From Actinophytocola sp. (GTDB lineage Bacteria > Actinomycetota > Actinomycetes > Mycobacteriales > Pseudonocardiaceae), in the NCBI GenBank assembly GCA_009377475.1, contig WHTY01000005.1, positions 31,721-95,720 of the forward strand: 64,000 bases of DNA. The letters run 5' to 3'. The translations under genes were made by a program, and so were the position numbers. How positions within the stretch are numbered: the first letter of the stretch is position 1; every line of letters begins with the position of its first letter. Shown here one piece after another: positions 44,197 through 52,492 of this stretch. A model generated the notes under the pieces. The model made no database searches, was not told where the DNA came from, and saw nothing but the letters and a program-made list of their open reading frames with translations.

Positions 44197-44580
44197 TCAG
44201 CCGACACCGATCTTCTGACGTTCGGGCTCGACCACGGCAACGATGCGTTCCTCATCGCGCGGGTAGGGCGCACCGATGTACTTCGTCGAGATCTGGTCGA
44301 TAATCTCCCAGGCCTCGTCGCCGTGGAGCCATTCGATCACTCGCCCGCGGATGACGACCGGCTCGAACGGGTCGTCGAGAGGTGTCAGGGACAGCGCGAC
44401 CCGCGGGTCACGGCGCAGGTTGCGGGCTTTGCGGGAGGCGGGACCGGTGAGGAACACGATGTGATCGCCGTGAGTGCCGACCCAGAGCGGGACGGCGTGG
44501 GGTGAGCCGTCCGGCAGGACAGTCGCGAGGTGGGCCAACGAGGTGCTGTCGAGGACGCGGCGGACGTCGGGGTCAATCAT
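44197..44580 (-). CDS. PPOX-class flavin/F420-dependent oxidoreductase, short form
   Basis: 127 residues from the ATG at 44580 (MIDPDVRRVLDSTS), which has AGGAG 8 bases upstream and gives the usual family length. Motifs HLATVLPDGSPHAVPLWVGTHGDHIVFLTG, KARNLRRDPRVALSLTP and VIRGRVIEW. The frame stays open upstream into an unrelated N-terminal fragment (44581-44730), so the longer product is not preferred. Confidence 0.85.
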   Translation of the reverse strand: MIDPDVRRVLDSTSLAHLATVLPDGSPHAVPLWVGTHGDHIVFLTGPASRKARNLRRDPRVALSLTPLDDPFEPVVIRGRVIEWLHGDEAWEIIDQISTKYIGAPYPRDEERIVAVVEPERQKIGVG

Positions 44581-44730
44581 GATGGTTCTCCTGTCGGGGT
44601 TGCGGGTCATCGCTGGACTTCGTACGCCTTGTGCCGCGACGGCGGCGACGAGGCGGAACCCGGCACCGGGGTCGCGCCCGGTGATGTAGCCGTCGACCGC
44701 CACCGCACGGGCACCAAAGACCTTGCTCAT
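44581..44730 (-). pseudogene. Dihydrofolate-reductase-like N-terminal remnant fused ahead of the PPOX gene
   Basis: MSKVFGARAVAVDGYITGRDPG, preceded by AAGGAG, reads like the start of a RibD/DHFR-fold protein of the type often regulated by HxlR proteins. After about 24 residues the similarity stops and the frame continues in line into the PPOX gene. A deletion that joined the DHFR promoter and start to a PPOX gene would explain it. Confidence 0.5.
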
Positions 44731-44747
44731 CTCCGCAAGCTCCTTCC

Positions 44748-44802
44748 AAGTTCCTTTAAGAGACGCCGTAACGTTAGCACGATGAGTTCCTTAAGGGAAC
44801 TC
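44748..44802. promoter_or_regulatory. Two HxlR-type operator sites and hxlR promoter
   Basis: GAGTTCC-TTAAG-GGAACTC (44784-44802) is an inverted repeat, and a second related site AAGTTCCTTTAAGAG lies at 44748-44762. TAGACT at 44810-44815 ends 6 bases before the hxlR ATG, so the hxlR mRNA is probably leaderless. The sites fit autoregulation plus control of the divergent gene. Confidence 0.6.
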
Positions 44803-44821
44803 TAAATGCTAGACTGGTGCC

Positions 44822-45274
44822 ATGCAGCGCACGAACTTCGGCGACATGGCGTGCTCGATCGCGCGCACGCTCGACGTCATCGGGGAACCCTGGTCGCCGC
44901 TGATTTTGCGGGACGTGTTCGTGGGGCTCACCCGGTTCGACCAGATCCAGGCGGACCTCGGAATCTCGCGCAAGGTCCTGACCGAACGGCTGAACCACCT
45001 CATCGAGCACGGCGTACTCGAGCGTCGGCCGTATGACCGGCGACCGCGATACGAGTACACGCTGACCGAGAAAGGCAGGGAGCTCGTCGACCTGCTGATG
45101 GTGATGGTCGCCTGGGGCGACACATGGCGTGCGGGCAAAGCCGGTCCGCCGGTGCTGTACCGCCACCATGCGTGCGGAGAGATCAGCAGTGTGGACCTTC
45201 GCTGCGCGCACTGCGGAGAACCCATGCACGCCAACGACGTCGACCTACTCCCCGGGCCCGGCGCCGCCACCTGA
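44822..45274 (+). CDS. HxlR family transcriptional regulator
   Basis: 150 residues. The winged helix spans about 15-100: ARTLDVIGEPWSPLILRDVFVGLTRFDQIQADLGISRKVLTERLNHLIEHGVLERRPY. A C-terminal extension has four cysteines (HACGEISSVDLRCAHCGEP), a likely metal or redox site beyond the usual HxlR core. Divergent from the PPOX/DHFR-fragment gene with operators between them. Confidence 0.92.
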   Translation: MQRTNFGDMACSIARTLDVIGEPWSPLILRDVFVGLTRFDQIQADLGISRKVLTERLNHLIEHGVLERRPYDRRPRYEYTLTEKGRELVDLLMVMVAWGDTWRAGKAGPPVLYRHHACGEISSVDLRCAHCGEPMHANDVDLLPGPGAAT

Positions 45275-45287
45275 GTGCGATCCGAGG

Positions 45288-45331
45288 CAGCAGAAAGGCC
45301 CTCTCCCTGAGTAAGGGAAAGGGCCTCTGCT
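45288..45331. terminator. Hairpin between hxlR and tRNA-Ala
   Basis: GCAGAAAGGCCCTCTCCCT pairs with AGGGAAAGGGCCTCTGC around GAGTA, with one mismatch. It is placed to end both the hxlR transcript and the convergent tRNA transcript. Confidence 0.65.
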
Positions 45332-45332
45332 G

Positions 45333-45405
45333 TGGAGCTGAGGGGAATCGAACCCCTGACCTCCTCGATGCGAACGAGGCGCGCTACCAACTGCGCTACA
45401 GCCCC
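45333..45405 (-). tRNA. tRNA-Ala (CGC anticodon)
   Basis: 73 nt. The acceptor stem GGGGCTG pairs with CAGCTCC, the anticodon stem CCTCG/CGAGG encloses the loop TTCGCAT (anticodon CGC), and the T-arm is AGGGGTTCGATTCCCCT. CCA is not encoded. Confidence 0.95.
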
Positions 45406-45501
45406 TTGCGGCGGAACGAGCATAACAGGACCGGTGATCGGCTTCCTGCAGCGGGGGTCCGGTCTCGCGGCCACGCCGACCGCAAGATCGGAACGCCCGT
45501 A

Positions 45502-46455
45502 CTACTCGCCGACCGCGCGCCGGTACACCGGCGACCCTGGCTGTTCGAGCTGCTCGAACGCCGGGTCCTCGTCATCGATGTCGACGACGACGGTGTTGCG
45601 GTGCCGCATGCGCGAGTGCGGGCGCGGCTTGCGCTCCACACCGGGGATCGTCCGCTCACCCATCGACGGCCGCGCGCGGTAGCCCGTGTCGTAGTCCTCG
45701 TACTCGGCCTCGTCGTAATCCGCGTCGTACTCACCGCGCTCGTCGTACTGGCCGTCGTAGCGCGGGTCGTAGAGGTCGTCCTCTTCGTGCCACCCGGCGC
45801 GCGCCGCGTTGAGCCGAGCCAGCCTGCGCTGCCTGATCTCCGTCTCGATCCGCACCTGCCTGCGCAGATACACCAGGTATCCCACCAGCGCGGTGCTCGC
45901 GGCCCCGGTGACCCACCACACCAACGGCAGGACGACGCCAGCGACGACCGCGCTGATCACCACGGTCGCCAGCAACGCGAGGACGACCCGCTGCCGAAAG
46001 GCATACTTCGCCCGCGCCGCGAGCTCGGCGGCCTCCGGGTCGAACCCGCCCCGCCCCGGGCGGTACCCCACCCGACGCGCTGCCAGGCGCGTCGAGTAGT
46101 CGTCGTAAGCCCCGTAGTCGTCCCGCTCGGACTGGCCGACACCGTCAACGTCGTCAACGTCGATGTCGTCACGCTCGGCGTCGTCACGCTCGGCGACATC
46201 GTGCTCCTCGGCGACCCCGACGTCGTCAGCGTCGGTCATGACCGGCTCGTCGACGTCGGCGCGGTCGTCGTGTGCTGCGGATTCGGACATCAGGTGCTCC
46301 TCCCGCTTGTCGCGCGCGCTCCCCCGTCGCACGACGCGTGATGCCAGGGCGTCGTCTGCCGTCTGCCCGACCTCTTGCCGCTTCCGCGCGACCATCGGCA
46401 CGAGCACGATGAGCCATGCCGCAGCAAGCGCGACAATGATCAACGAGCTTGGCAT
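45502..46455 (-). CDS. sepX: SepX/GlpR divisome membrane protein
   Basis: 317 residues from the ATG at 46455, with GGGAG upstream. An N-terminal membrane segment (SLIIVALAAAWLIVLVPMVARKRQEV), an acidic disordered stretch, two central membrane segments (VVLALLATVVISAVVAGVVLP, GAASTALVGYLVYLRRQ) and an acidic/Tyr-rich tail. This matches the actinobacterial SepX/GlpR protein, which binds the gephyrin-like Glp and takes part in division. The glp gene lies two genes upstream. Confidence 0.85.
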   Translation of the reverse strand: MPSSLIIVALAAAWLIVLVPMVARKRQEVGQTADDALASRVVRRGSARDKREEHLMSESAAHDDRADVDEPVMTDADDVGVAEEHDVAERDDAERDDIDVDDVDGVGQSERDDYGAYDDYSTRLAARRVGYRPGRGGFDPEAAELAARAKYAFRQRVVLALLATVVISAVVAGVVLPLVWWVTGAASTALVGYLVYLRRQVRIETEIRQRRLARLNAARAGWHEEDDLYDPRYDGQYDERGEYDADYDEAEYEDYDTGYRARPSMGERTIPGVERKPRPHSRMRHRNTVVVDIDDEDPAFEQLEQPGSPVYRRAVGE

Positions 46456-46619
46456 CTTCTCTTGCTCCCCGACTGCACAACTGCTTCCCGTCACGCCACG
46501 CTAGCCACAGGAGTCACAGATCGGGCGGAGCCACGCCGCAAGATCACAGAATGGCATCACCAGAACGAGTGAATACGGTCACTCAAGCCGGGCATAGCGG
46601 AAAGAACGCCGTGCGCTGG

Positions 46620-47297
46620 TTAGACGTACTCCGCCTTACCCGCGTTGACGAGTCGCGCCACGAGCCCGCTGCCGGTCTCCTCCGTCGTCACCGCGAAGCA
46701 GAGGTGGTCCCGCCAGGCGCCATCGACGTCGAGGTAGCGCTCGAACAGCCCCTCCTTGCGGAAGCCCAGCTTGGTCAGCACCCGCACGCTGGCGACGTTG
46801 TCCGGCCGCACCGTCGCCTCCAGCCGGTGCAGGCCCGCGTGCGCGAAGGCGTGGTCGACGGCCAGCGCGACCGCCGCCGTCGCCGCGCCACCGGACGCGT
46901 GCGCCGAGCCCACCCAATAGCCGACCCACGCCGACCGCAGCGACGCCCGGATGATGTTGCCGACGGTAAGCTGACCAGCGAACTCGCCGTCGATGGTGAG
47001 CGCGAACGGCAGACACACTCCCCGCCTGCCCAGCGTGCGCAGCCCAAGCCACTGCGTCGGCCACGCCGTCACGCCGTGCCGGTCCTCCCAGGATCCCGGC
47101 GCGTTCGGCTCCCACCGCCGCAGGTACTCGCGGTCCCGCAACCGCAGCCGCCGCCATGCGCCGCCGTCGCGGTACCCCACCGGCCGCAGCCGCACTTCCC
47201 CGGCAGGCACCCGCAACGGCCCGAGTCGCGCAGGCCAGCCAGGGCATTTGCGCTCGGCGGCACTCGCTCCTGCTTCCGGATGGAGGGGTCGCGCCAT
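46620..47297 (-). CDS. GNAT N-acetyltransferase, RimJ type
   Basis: 225 residues. VRLRPVGYRDGGAWRRLRLRDREYLRRWEP at the N-terminus, the acetyl-CoA region VGYWVGSAHASGGAATAAVALAVDHAFAHAGLHRLEATVRPDNVASVRVLTKLGFRKEG, and a FERYLDVDGAWRDH end, all typical of RimJ/RimL enzymes. It sits between glp and sepX, as rimJ does in mycobacteria, and may acetylate a ribosomal or other protein N-terminus. Confidence 0.9.
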   Translation of the reverse strand: MARPLHPEAGASAAERKCPGWPARLGPLRVPAGEVRLRPVGYRDGGAWRRLRLRDREYLRRWEPNAPGSWEDRHGVTAWPTQWLGLRTLGRRGVCLPFALTIDGEFAGQLTVGNIIRASLRSAWVGYWVGSAHASGGAATAAVALAVDHAFAHAGLHRLEATVRPDNVASVRVLTKLGFRKEGLFERYLDVDGAWRDHLCFAVTTEETGSGLVARLVNAGKAEYV

Positions 47298-47310
47298 GAT
47301 CGCCGCTACG

Positions 47311-48639
47311 CTAGCCGCGCTGCGCCAGGAACGCGACCCGCACCTGCTCCCCCACGGTGATCTCGGTCTGCATCTCCCCGACCGTGATCAGGCAGTTCGC
47401 CTCAGCCAGCGACGCGAGCAGGTGCGTGCCGGACGTCCCGAGCGGCTGCACCAGGTACTCGCCGTTGCTCTCGTCTCGCAGCAACTGCCCGCGCAGGTAG
47501 CCCTTTCGCCCGCGCGTCGACGTGATGGGGGACAGCAGCCGCGCGCTGATCACCCGACGGTGTGGATTGCGGGTGCCGCGCGCAGAGCGGATCAGCGGCC
47601 GGATGAACACCTCGAACGCCACCAGTGCGCTCATCGGGTTACCCGGCACCAGGAACGTCGGCACCGCGTCAGGACCGAGCCTGCCGAACCCCTGTAAAGA
47701 GCCCGGGTGCATCGCCACCCGGGTGACGTCGATCTGCCCGAGGTCACGCAGCGTGGACACGACGTCGTCGCCCGCGCTGCCGCTGGTGCCGCCCGCGACG
47801 ACCACGACCTCCGACATCAGCAGCCTGCCCTCGACGACCTCCTTCAGCCGGTGCCCGCCGCTCGGCGCGATGCCGACCCGGTTCACCTCGGCGCCCGCGT
47901 CCTTGGCCGCCGCCGCGAGCGCGTAGGAGTTGACGTCGTAGACCTGCCCGATACCTGGCGTGCGGTCGACGTCGACCAGTTCGTCCCCGATCGAGATGAT
48001 CGACACCCTTGGCCGAGGGTAGACAAGCACCTTCGATCTGCCGACCGCCGCGAGCAGCCCGACCTGCGCCGCGCCGATGATGTCGCCCTGCCGGACCGCG
48101 ACGTCACCGATCTGGACGTCCTCACCCGTCCGGCGGACGTACGCCGCCGAGGGCACCGACCGCGACACCGACACCACGGCGGGGTGGTCGTTGGTGTACT
48201 GCGTGGGCACGACGGCGTCGGCCAACGTCGGCAGCGGCGCGCCGGTCGCCACCCGGACCGCCTGTCCGGGCTGCAACCGGCGCGGCTGCCGCGACCCGGC
48301 CTGGATCTCACCGACGACCGGCAGCTCCATCGGGTTCTCCGCGTCGGCCTCGCGGACGTCGACGCTGCGCACCGCGTAGCCGTCGATGGCGGCCTGGTCG
48401 AAGCCGGGCAGCGCGTGCTCGGCGACGACCTCCTCCGCGCACAGCAGCCCCTGCGATTCCGAAATGGCCACCCGGACCGGCCTCGGCCGCACCGCGGCAT
48501 CGAGCACCATCGCCAACTGGTCGTCGACGGAGCGGAACTCCACGTCGGGCTCAGGCTCGGGCGAGGTGCCGAGGCCATGCGCCCGCTGTGGGACGTCGTT
48601 CACCTCGGTGCCGCGTTCCTGCTGGTCGGGTGTTGTCAT
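47311..48639 (-). CDS. glp: Gephyrin-like molybdotransferase Glp (MoeA family)
   Basis: 442 residues with the four MoeA domains: QAAIDGYAVR, VRVATGAPLPTLADAVVPTQYT, PRVSIISIGDELVD and the MPT-binding region VVVAGGTSGSAGDDVVSTL, then GRLGPDAVPTFLVPGNPMSALVAFEVFI. The N-terminus carries about 25 extra residues. In Corynebacterium the equivalent protein has been recruited to the divisome with GlpR; here glpR/sepX lies two genes downstream. It starts 3 bp after the galU stop. Confidence 0.88.
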   Translation of the reverse strand: MTTPDQQERGTEVNDVPQRAHGLGTSPEPEPDVEFRSVDDQLAMVLDAAVRPRPVRVAISESQGLLCAEEVVAEHALPGFDQAAIDGYAVRSVDVREADAENPMELPVVGEIQAGSRQPRRLQPGQAVRVATGAPLPTLADAVVPTQYTNDHPAVVSVSRSVPSAAYVRRTGEDVQIGDVAVRQGDIIGAAQVGLLAAVGRSKVLVYPRPRVSIISIGDELVDVDRTPGIGQVYDVNSYALAAAAKDAGAEVNRVGIAPSGGHRLKEVVEGRLLMSEVVVVAGGTSGSAGDDVVSTLRDLGQIDVTRVAMHPGSLQGFGRLGPDAVPTFLVPGNPMSALVAFEVFIRPLIRSARGTRNPHRRVISARLLSPITSTRGRKGYLRGQLLRDESNGEYLVQPLGTSGTHLLASLAEANCLITVGEMQTEITVGEQVRVAFLAQRG

Positions 48640-48642
48640 CGC

Positions 48643-49542
48643 TTAGCTTCCGATTCGTTCAGCCAGCCAGGTACGTAGGGAAGGACCGTACTCCGGGTGT
48701 TCCAGCGCGAAGTCGATCGAGGCGCGCAGGAAACCGCCGGGGTTGCCGAGATCGTGCCTGCCACCACGGTGCACCACAACATGAACCGGATGACCCTCAT
48801 CAATGAGGAGTCCCACCGCATCGGTCAGTTGCAGCTCACCACCGGCACCAGGGGTGATCCGATCGAGCGCGTCGAAGATCGCCCGATCGAGCAGATACCG
48901 CCCAGCGGCGGCGAACGTGGACGGCGCATCCTCCGGCGCTGGCTTCTCGACCATCCCGTGCACCCGCTTGACGTCGACGTCCGAGGTGTCAGAGACGTCG
49001 AAGACCCCGTACGCGGAGACGTCGCCGTCCGCCACGTCGAACGCGCACAGCACGCTGCCGCCGTGTTCCGCACGGACCTTGGCCATGCGCTCCAGCACGC
49101 CGGTCGGCAGGATCAGGTCGTCCGGCAGCAGCACGGCGACCGCATCGTCGTCCTCGGTGAGGTTCGGCAGCGCGCAGGCGACCGCGTGGCCGAGGCCGAG
49201 CGCTTCCTGCTGGATGGCGATCTCGACGTCGAGCAGCCCGGGCGCCCTGCGCACCTTCTCCAGCAGCGCGTCCTTGCCCTTACGCGCGAGGGTGTCCTCC
49301 AGCGCGGGCGACGTCTCGAAGTAGTCGGCAACGGACTGCTTGCCGGGCGACGTGACGATCACCAGCCGCTCGGCCCCAGCACCAGCGGCTTCCGCCGCGA
49401 CGAGTTCGATGCCGGGCGTGTCGACGACAGGCAGCAGTTCCTTCGGGACCGCCTTGGTGGTGGGCAAGAATCTCGTGCCGAGTCCCGCGGCCGGCACGAT
49501 GGCGGTACGAATCGTCTTGTGGTTAGCGGTTGGGCCCGTCAT
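48643..49542 (-). CDS. galU: UTP-glucose-1-phosphate uridylyltransferase
   Basis: 299 residues. Nucleotide-binding start IVPAAGLGTRFLPTTKAVPKELLPVVDTPGIE, then QQEALGLGHAVACA, VAVLLPDDLIL and VHVVVHRGGRHDLGNPGGFLRA. It makes UDP-glucose for cell-wall and glycan synthesis. Divergent from the cyclo-ligase gene; both neighbours match mycobacterial order. Confidence 0.95.
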   Translation of the reverse strand: MTGPTANHKTIRTAIVPAAGLGTRFLPTTKAVPKELLPVVDTPGIELVAAEAAGAGAERLVIVTSPGKQSVADYFETSPALEDTLARKGKDALLEKVRRAPGLLDVEIAIQQEALGLGHAVACALPNLTEDDDAVAVLLPDDLILPTGVLERMAKVRAEHGGSVLCAFDVADGDVSAYGVFDVSDTSDVDVKRVHGMVEKPAPEDAPSTFAAAGRYLLDRAIFDALDRITPGAGGELQLTDAVGLLIDEGHPVHVVVHRGGRHDLGNPGGFLRASIDFALEHPEYGPSLRTWLAERIGS

Positions 49543-49645
49543 GGTGCGAAGCCTAACCGTTCAGTCGCCCTCGGCGTGGCAGCAGCCACGCATCCCGTGC
49601 CGACGGGTTCGCCGCGGCGGCCGGGTGACCTCGTAACCTGGCGGC

Positions 49646-50281
49646 GTGACGGAATCTGACAAGGCCGTCGGGTCCGGTCCCGACACGATGACGAAAGCGG
49701 CATGGCGAGCGCGTTTGCTCGCCGAGCGTGACGCCGTCCCTGCCGAGGACGCGGCCACTGCCGCCGATGCGCTGGCGCGCGCGATGGCGGACTTGGTGAA
49801 GATCGCCCCCGGCGAATCGTCGGCTGCTGCCACCGCGTGCTGCTATGTCCCCTTCGGCACGGAACCGGGCTCACTGGCCATGGTGGACGCCTTGCGTGAT
49901 TCCGGCGCCGAAGTCCTGCTGCCGGTGGTGCCCGACGTGCCAGGGCCGCTGGACTGGGCGCGCTACGAAGGGCCGGCCACGTTGCGGGCAGGCACGCTGC
50001 CCGGACTGCTCGAACCGGCCGGTGAGCGGGTCGGTCCGGAGGCACTCAGGCGGGCGTCGTTCGTGTTCGTCCCCGCGCTGGCGATCGACCATCGCGGGGT
50101 GCGGCTCGGCAGGGGCGCTGGGTACTACGACCGGTCGCTGCCGCTCGCCGCGCCGTCCGCCCGGCTGATCGCGGTGGTCCGGGACGCCGAGCTGGTGCCA
50201 GAGCTGCCAGCGGAGCCGCACGACGTGCGGTTGACCGGCGCGCTGCTGCCGGAACGAGGCTTGGTGTCGTTGCCACTCTGA
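49646..50281 (+). CDS. 5-formyltetrahydrofolate cyclo-ligase
   Basis: 211 residues from GTG. MTKAAWRARLLAERDAV at the start and the characteristic PGLLEPAGERV, FVFVPALAIDHRGVRLGRGAGYYDRSL blocks. ATP-dependent conversion of 5-formyl-THF to methenyl-THF. Divergent from galU with 103 bp between starts. Confidence 0.93.
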   Translation: MTESDKAVGSGPDTMTKAAWRARLLAERDAVPAEDAATAADALARAMADLVKIAPGESSAAATACCYVPFGTEPGSLAMVDALRDSGAEVLLPVVPDVPGPLDWARYEGPATLRAGTLPGLLEPAGERVGPEALRRASFVFVPALAIDHRGVRLGRGAGYYDRSLPLAAPSARLIAVVRDAELVPELPAEPHDVRLTGALLPERGLVSLPL

Positions 50282-50398
50282 CGGCGGTGTGCGAGGCGGG
50301 ACCGGCGTCTCGGCGGTGGTGTCGTGCCGGGCGGGACTCGTCGCGTGCGGTGTGACGAACCCCGGATTGCGCTCGGCGGATGGCATCACGCATGATGG

Positions 50399-50429
50399 AG
50401 CTAGCACTCTCATAGGTTGAGTGCTAGCT
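50399..50429. promoter_or_regulatory. CIRCE element (HrcA operator)
   Basis: AGCTAGCACTC-N9-GAGTGCTAGCT is a perfect match to the core of the heat-shock CIRCE operator (TAGCACTC-N9-GAGTGCTA) with arms extended to 11 bp. It ends 16 bases before the GTG of the FmdB-type gene and overlaps the likely promoter. Confidence 0.95.
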
Positions 50430-50445
50430 GACGAGGGAGCTTGAG

Positions 50446-50814
50446 GTGCCCACTTACCAGTACGCCTGCAAGGAATGTGACCACCAGTTCGAGGCCGTCC
50501 AGTCGTTCACCGACGACAGCTTGACGGACTGCCCTGAGTGCACCGGTCGGCTGCGCAAGCTGTTCGGGTCGGTGGGCGTCATCTTCAAGGGCAGCGGCTT
50601 CTACCGCACCGACTCCCGCTCCGCCAGCAAGTCTGCGAGTGGCGCCAACGGCGGGGCGAATGGTTCATCCGATTCGGGGTCGTCGTCGAGCTCCAGTGAC
50701 TCATCGAGCTCGTCCAGCAGCTCGTCGAAGTCCTCGGACTCCAGCAGCTCGTCCAGTTCTTCCAGCAGCTCAAGCACGTCGAGCACGAACAAGGCGACGG
50801 CGAAGGCCTCCTGA
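50446..50814 (+). CDS. FmdB-family zinc-ribbon protein, Ruc-like chaperone
   Basis: 122 residues from a GTG with GAGGGAG upstream. The zinc ribbon has CKECDHQFE and CPECTGRL pairs; residues 65-122 are a disordered, almost pure Ser/Asp/Lys tail. M. tuberculosis Rv0991c (Ruc), a redox-regulated chaperone, has the same zinc ribbon plus disordered tail, lies next to the same cyclo-ligase gene and is repressed by HrcA. The CIRCE here supports orthology. Confidence 0.9.
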   Translation: MPTYQYACKECDHQFEAVQSFTDDSLTDCPECTGRLRKLFGSVGVIFKGSGFYRTDSRSASKSASGANGGANGSSDSGSSSSSSDSSSSSSSSSKSSDSSSSSSSSSSSSTSSTNKATAKAS

Positions 50815-50903
50815 CTCTCACCGAGTTATCCACCGCAGCTCGGTTATCCACAGCGCGATAACCGGGCTTCCGCGCCGCTGCTGCGGCTTCTAGCGTCGTC
50901 GGC

Positions 50904-51626
50904 ATGATCGGCACGTCCTGGCTCTCACAACTCCGTCACCCTCGCGACTGGCTGCGGCGCAGGCCCGTCACGCTGTCGCGACACGGTGCGACAGTGCGGA
51001 AGTCGCTCGCGGCTGCCCTGCTGGCCACGGCCGCGCTGCTCGCGTTCGCACCCGGCGAGTCTGACGCGTCGCGCACGTCGCCGGTGGTGGTCACGGCGCG
51101 CGACGTCCCCACCGGGACGACGCTGCGCACTGCCGACGTCACGCTCGCGCGGCTGCCACCCGATGCCGTGCCCACCGGCGCGCTGACGACCACCGACGCC
51201 GCCGTCGGCGCGATGCTGGCCGGATCGGCCCGCGCCGGCGAACCGCTGACCGACGCGCGGCTCGTGAGCGGCGGCGTGCCGGCGGGTGGGTCCAGCGGCG
51301 GCGCCGAGCCCGCCGGTACCGGCGCTGACGACGTCACCACTACCACCGACGACACCGCCACCGTGCCGATCCGGCTGTCCGACGTCGCGATCACCGGACT
51401 GCTGCGGCCAGGCACGCGCGTCGACGTCATCACCGCGGACCCCACCAGCGACGAGGGCCGCGTCCTCGCGAGCGACGCCACCGTGGTGACGGTGACTGCC
51501 CCAGACGAGACCAGCCAGCCAGCGGCCCGAGACGGCCCGCTCGTTCTGATCGCGCTGCCAGCGGACACCGCGACACAAGTCGCCGCTGCATCACTCCGGC
51601 AGCCAGTGACGGTTACGCTGCGATAG
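50904..51626 (+). CDS. SAF domain protein, CpaB/RcpC-like
   Basis: 240 residues. A basic N-terminus, one membrane segment (SLAAALLATAALLAFAPG), then a SAF domain starting VVVTARDVPTGTTLRTADVTLARLPPDAVPTGAL and a second beta domain with RLSDVAITGLLRPGTRVDVITAD. CpaB-type proteins assist Flp-pilus secretion, but no pilus genes are near; in actinobacteria such orphan genes are common next to mscL. Confidence 0.85.
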   Translation: MIGTSWLSQLRHPRDWLRRRPVTLSRHGATVRKSLAAALLATAALLAFAPGESDASRTSPVVVTARDVPTGTTLRTADVTLARLPPDAVPTGALTTTDAAVGAMLAGSARAGEPLTDARLVSGGVPAGGSSGGAEPAGTGADDVTTTTDDTATVPIRLSDVAITGLLRPGTRVDVITADPTSDEGRVLASDATVVTVTAPDETSQPAARDGPLVLIALPADTATQVAAASLRQPVTVTLR

Positions 51627-51714
51627 CGTTGCGCTCCACTCCGGACAGTGCGGAGCGAGCTGGCCCATCCCCGGACGCCGCGAGTCGGCGTCGTCGGTTT
51701 GCGAGGAGGAAACC

Positions 51715-52122
51715 GTGCTGAAGGGTTTCAAGGAGTTCCTGCTGCGTGGCAATGTCGTCGATCTCGCGGTCGCGGTCGTCATTGGCACCGCGTTCGTCGC
51801 GATCGTCACCGCGTTCACCGAGAGCATCGTCCAGCCGTTGATCAACGCGATCGGCGGGTCGGATGCGGCCCAGGGCCTCGGCTTCCGCGTGCTGTCGAGC
51901 AATCCGGCGACGTTCATCGACATCGGCAACGTCGTCAACGCCGCGATCAACTTCGCGGTCATCGCGGCGGTGGTGTACTTCCTGATCGTGCTGCCAGTCA
52001 AGCACCTGCAGGAGCGTCGGGAACGCGCCAAGCAAGCCGGTGAGGAACCCGTGGCGCCGACCGAGGCGGAACTGCTCACCGAGATCCGCGACCTGCTGCG
52101 CGAACGTGAGGGCAAGCTCTGA
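51715..52122 (+). CDS. mscL: Large-conductance mechanosensitive channel
   Basis: 135 residues from GTG with GAGGAGG upstream. MLKGFKEFLLRGNVVDLAVAVVIGTAFVAIV is the diagnostic first helix; a second membrane helix (AAINFAVIAAVVYFLIVLP) and a charged C-terminal bundle (LLTEIRDLLRE) follow. Protects against hypo-osmotic shock. It follows the SAF gene by 88 bp, opposite in sense to mycobacterial mscL. Confidence 0.97.
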   Translation: MLKGFKEFLLRGNVVDLAVAVVIGTAFVAIVTAFTESIVQPLINAIGGSDAAQGLGFRVLSSNPATFIDIGNVVNAAINFAVIAAVVYFLIVLPVKHLQERRERAKQAGEEPVAPTEAELLTEIRDLLREREGKL

Positions 52123-52145
52123 TCGCTGGGCTCAGTGATGCGGGC

Positions 52146-52364
52146 TCAGTGGTGCGGCGGCCGGTTCTCCAGGTACCAGTCGTCGCTCGCGCCACCTGCC
52201 TCGTGCCAGGACGGCTCTCGCTCGTCGGAGGTGGTGTCCGGCAGAACCTGGCCGAACACCTTATCGAGCCGGGCCGCGTTCTCCCGGCGCGATGGCGACC
52301 GCCGCGACGCGGGCGCGTCGGACGATGGCCGCCGTGAGGGCTGTGTCTCATCGGAACGTGGCAC
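52146..52364 (-). CDS. Small conserved actinobacterial protein (72 aa)
   Basis: From a GTG at 52364: a basic/Ser-rich N-terminus, then LDKVFGQVLPDTTSDE and a C-terminus DDWYLENRPPHH. The tail motif is one I recall as conserved in related actinobacteria; no function is known. Convergent with mscL. Confidence 0.65.
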   Translation of the reverse strand: MPRSDETQPSRRPSSDAPASRRSPSRRENAARLDKVFGQVLPDTTSDEREPSWHEAGGASDDWYLENRPPHH

Positions 52365-52492
52365 GTCCTCATTCTCGCACGCCAGGCCGCCGCACTTCGC
52401 CGGGTCCGGGGCTGTTCCTGACTCGCGGCGGACCGGAACCAGTGCGACGATCAGGAACGCCCAACCACACAATCGAACAAGGTGGCCCCACG

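Noticed and set aside
46517..46572. Fifth copy of the 48-bp palindrome
   Set aside because: Only GATC ends and short pieces match; the arms and the 48-bp length are not preserved.
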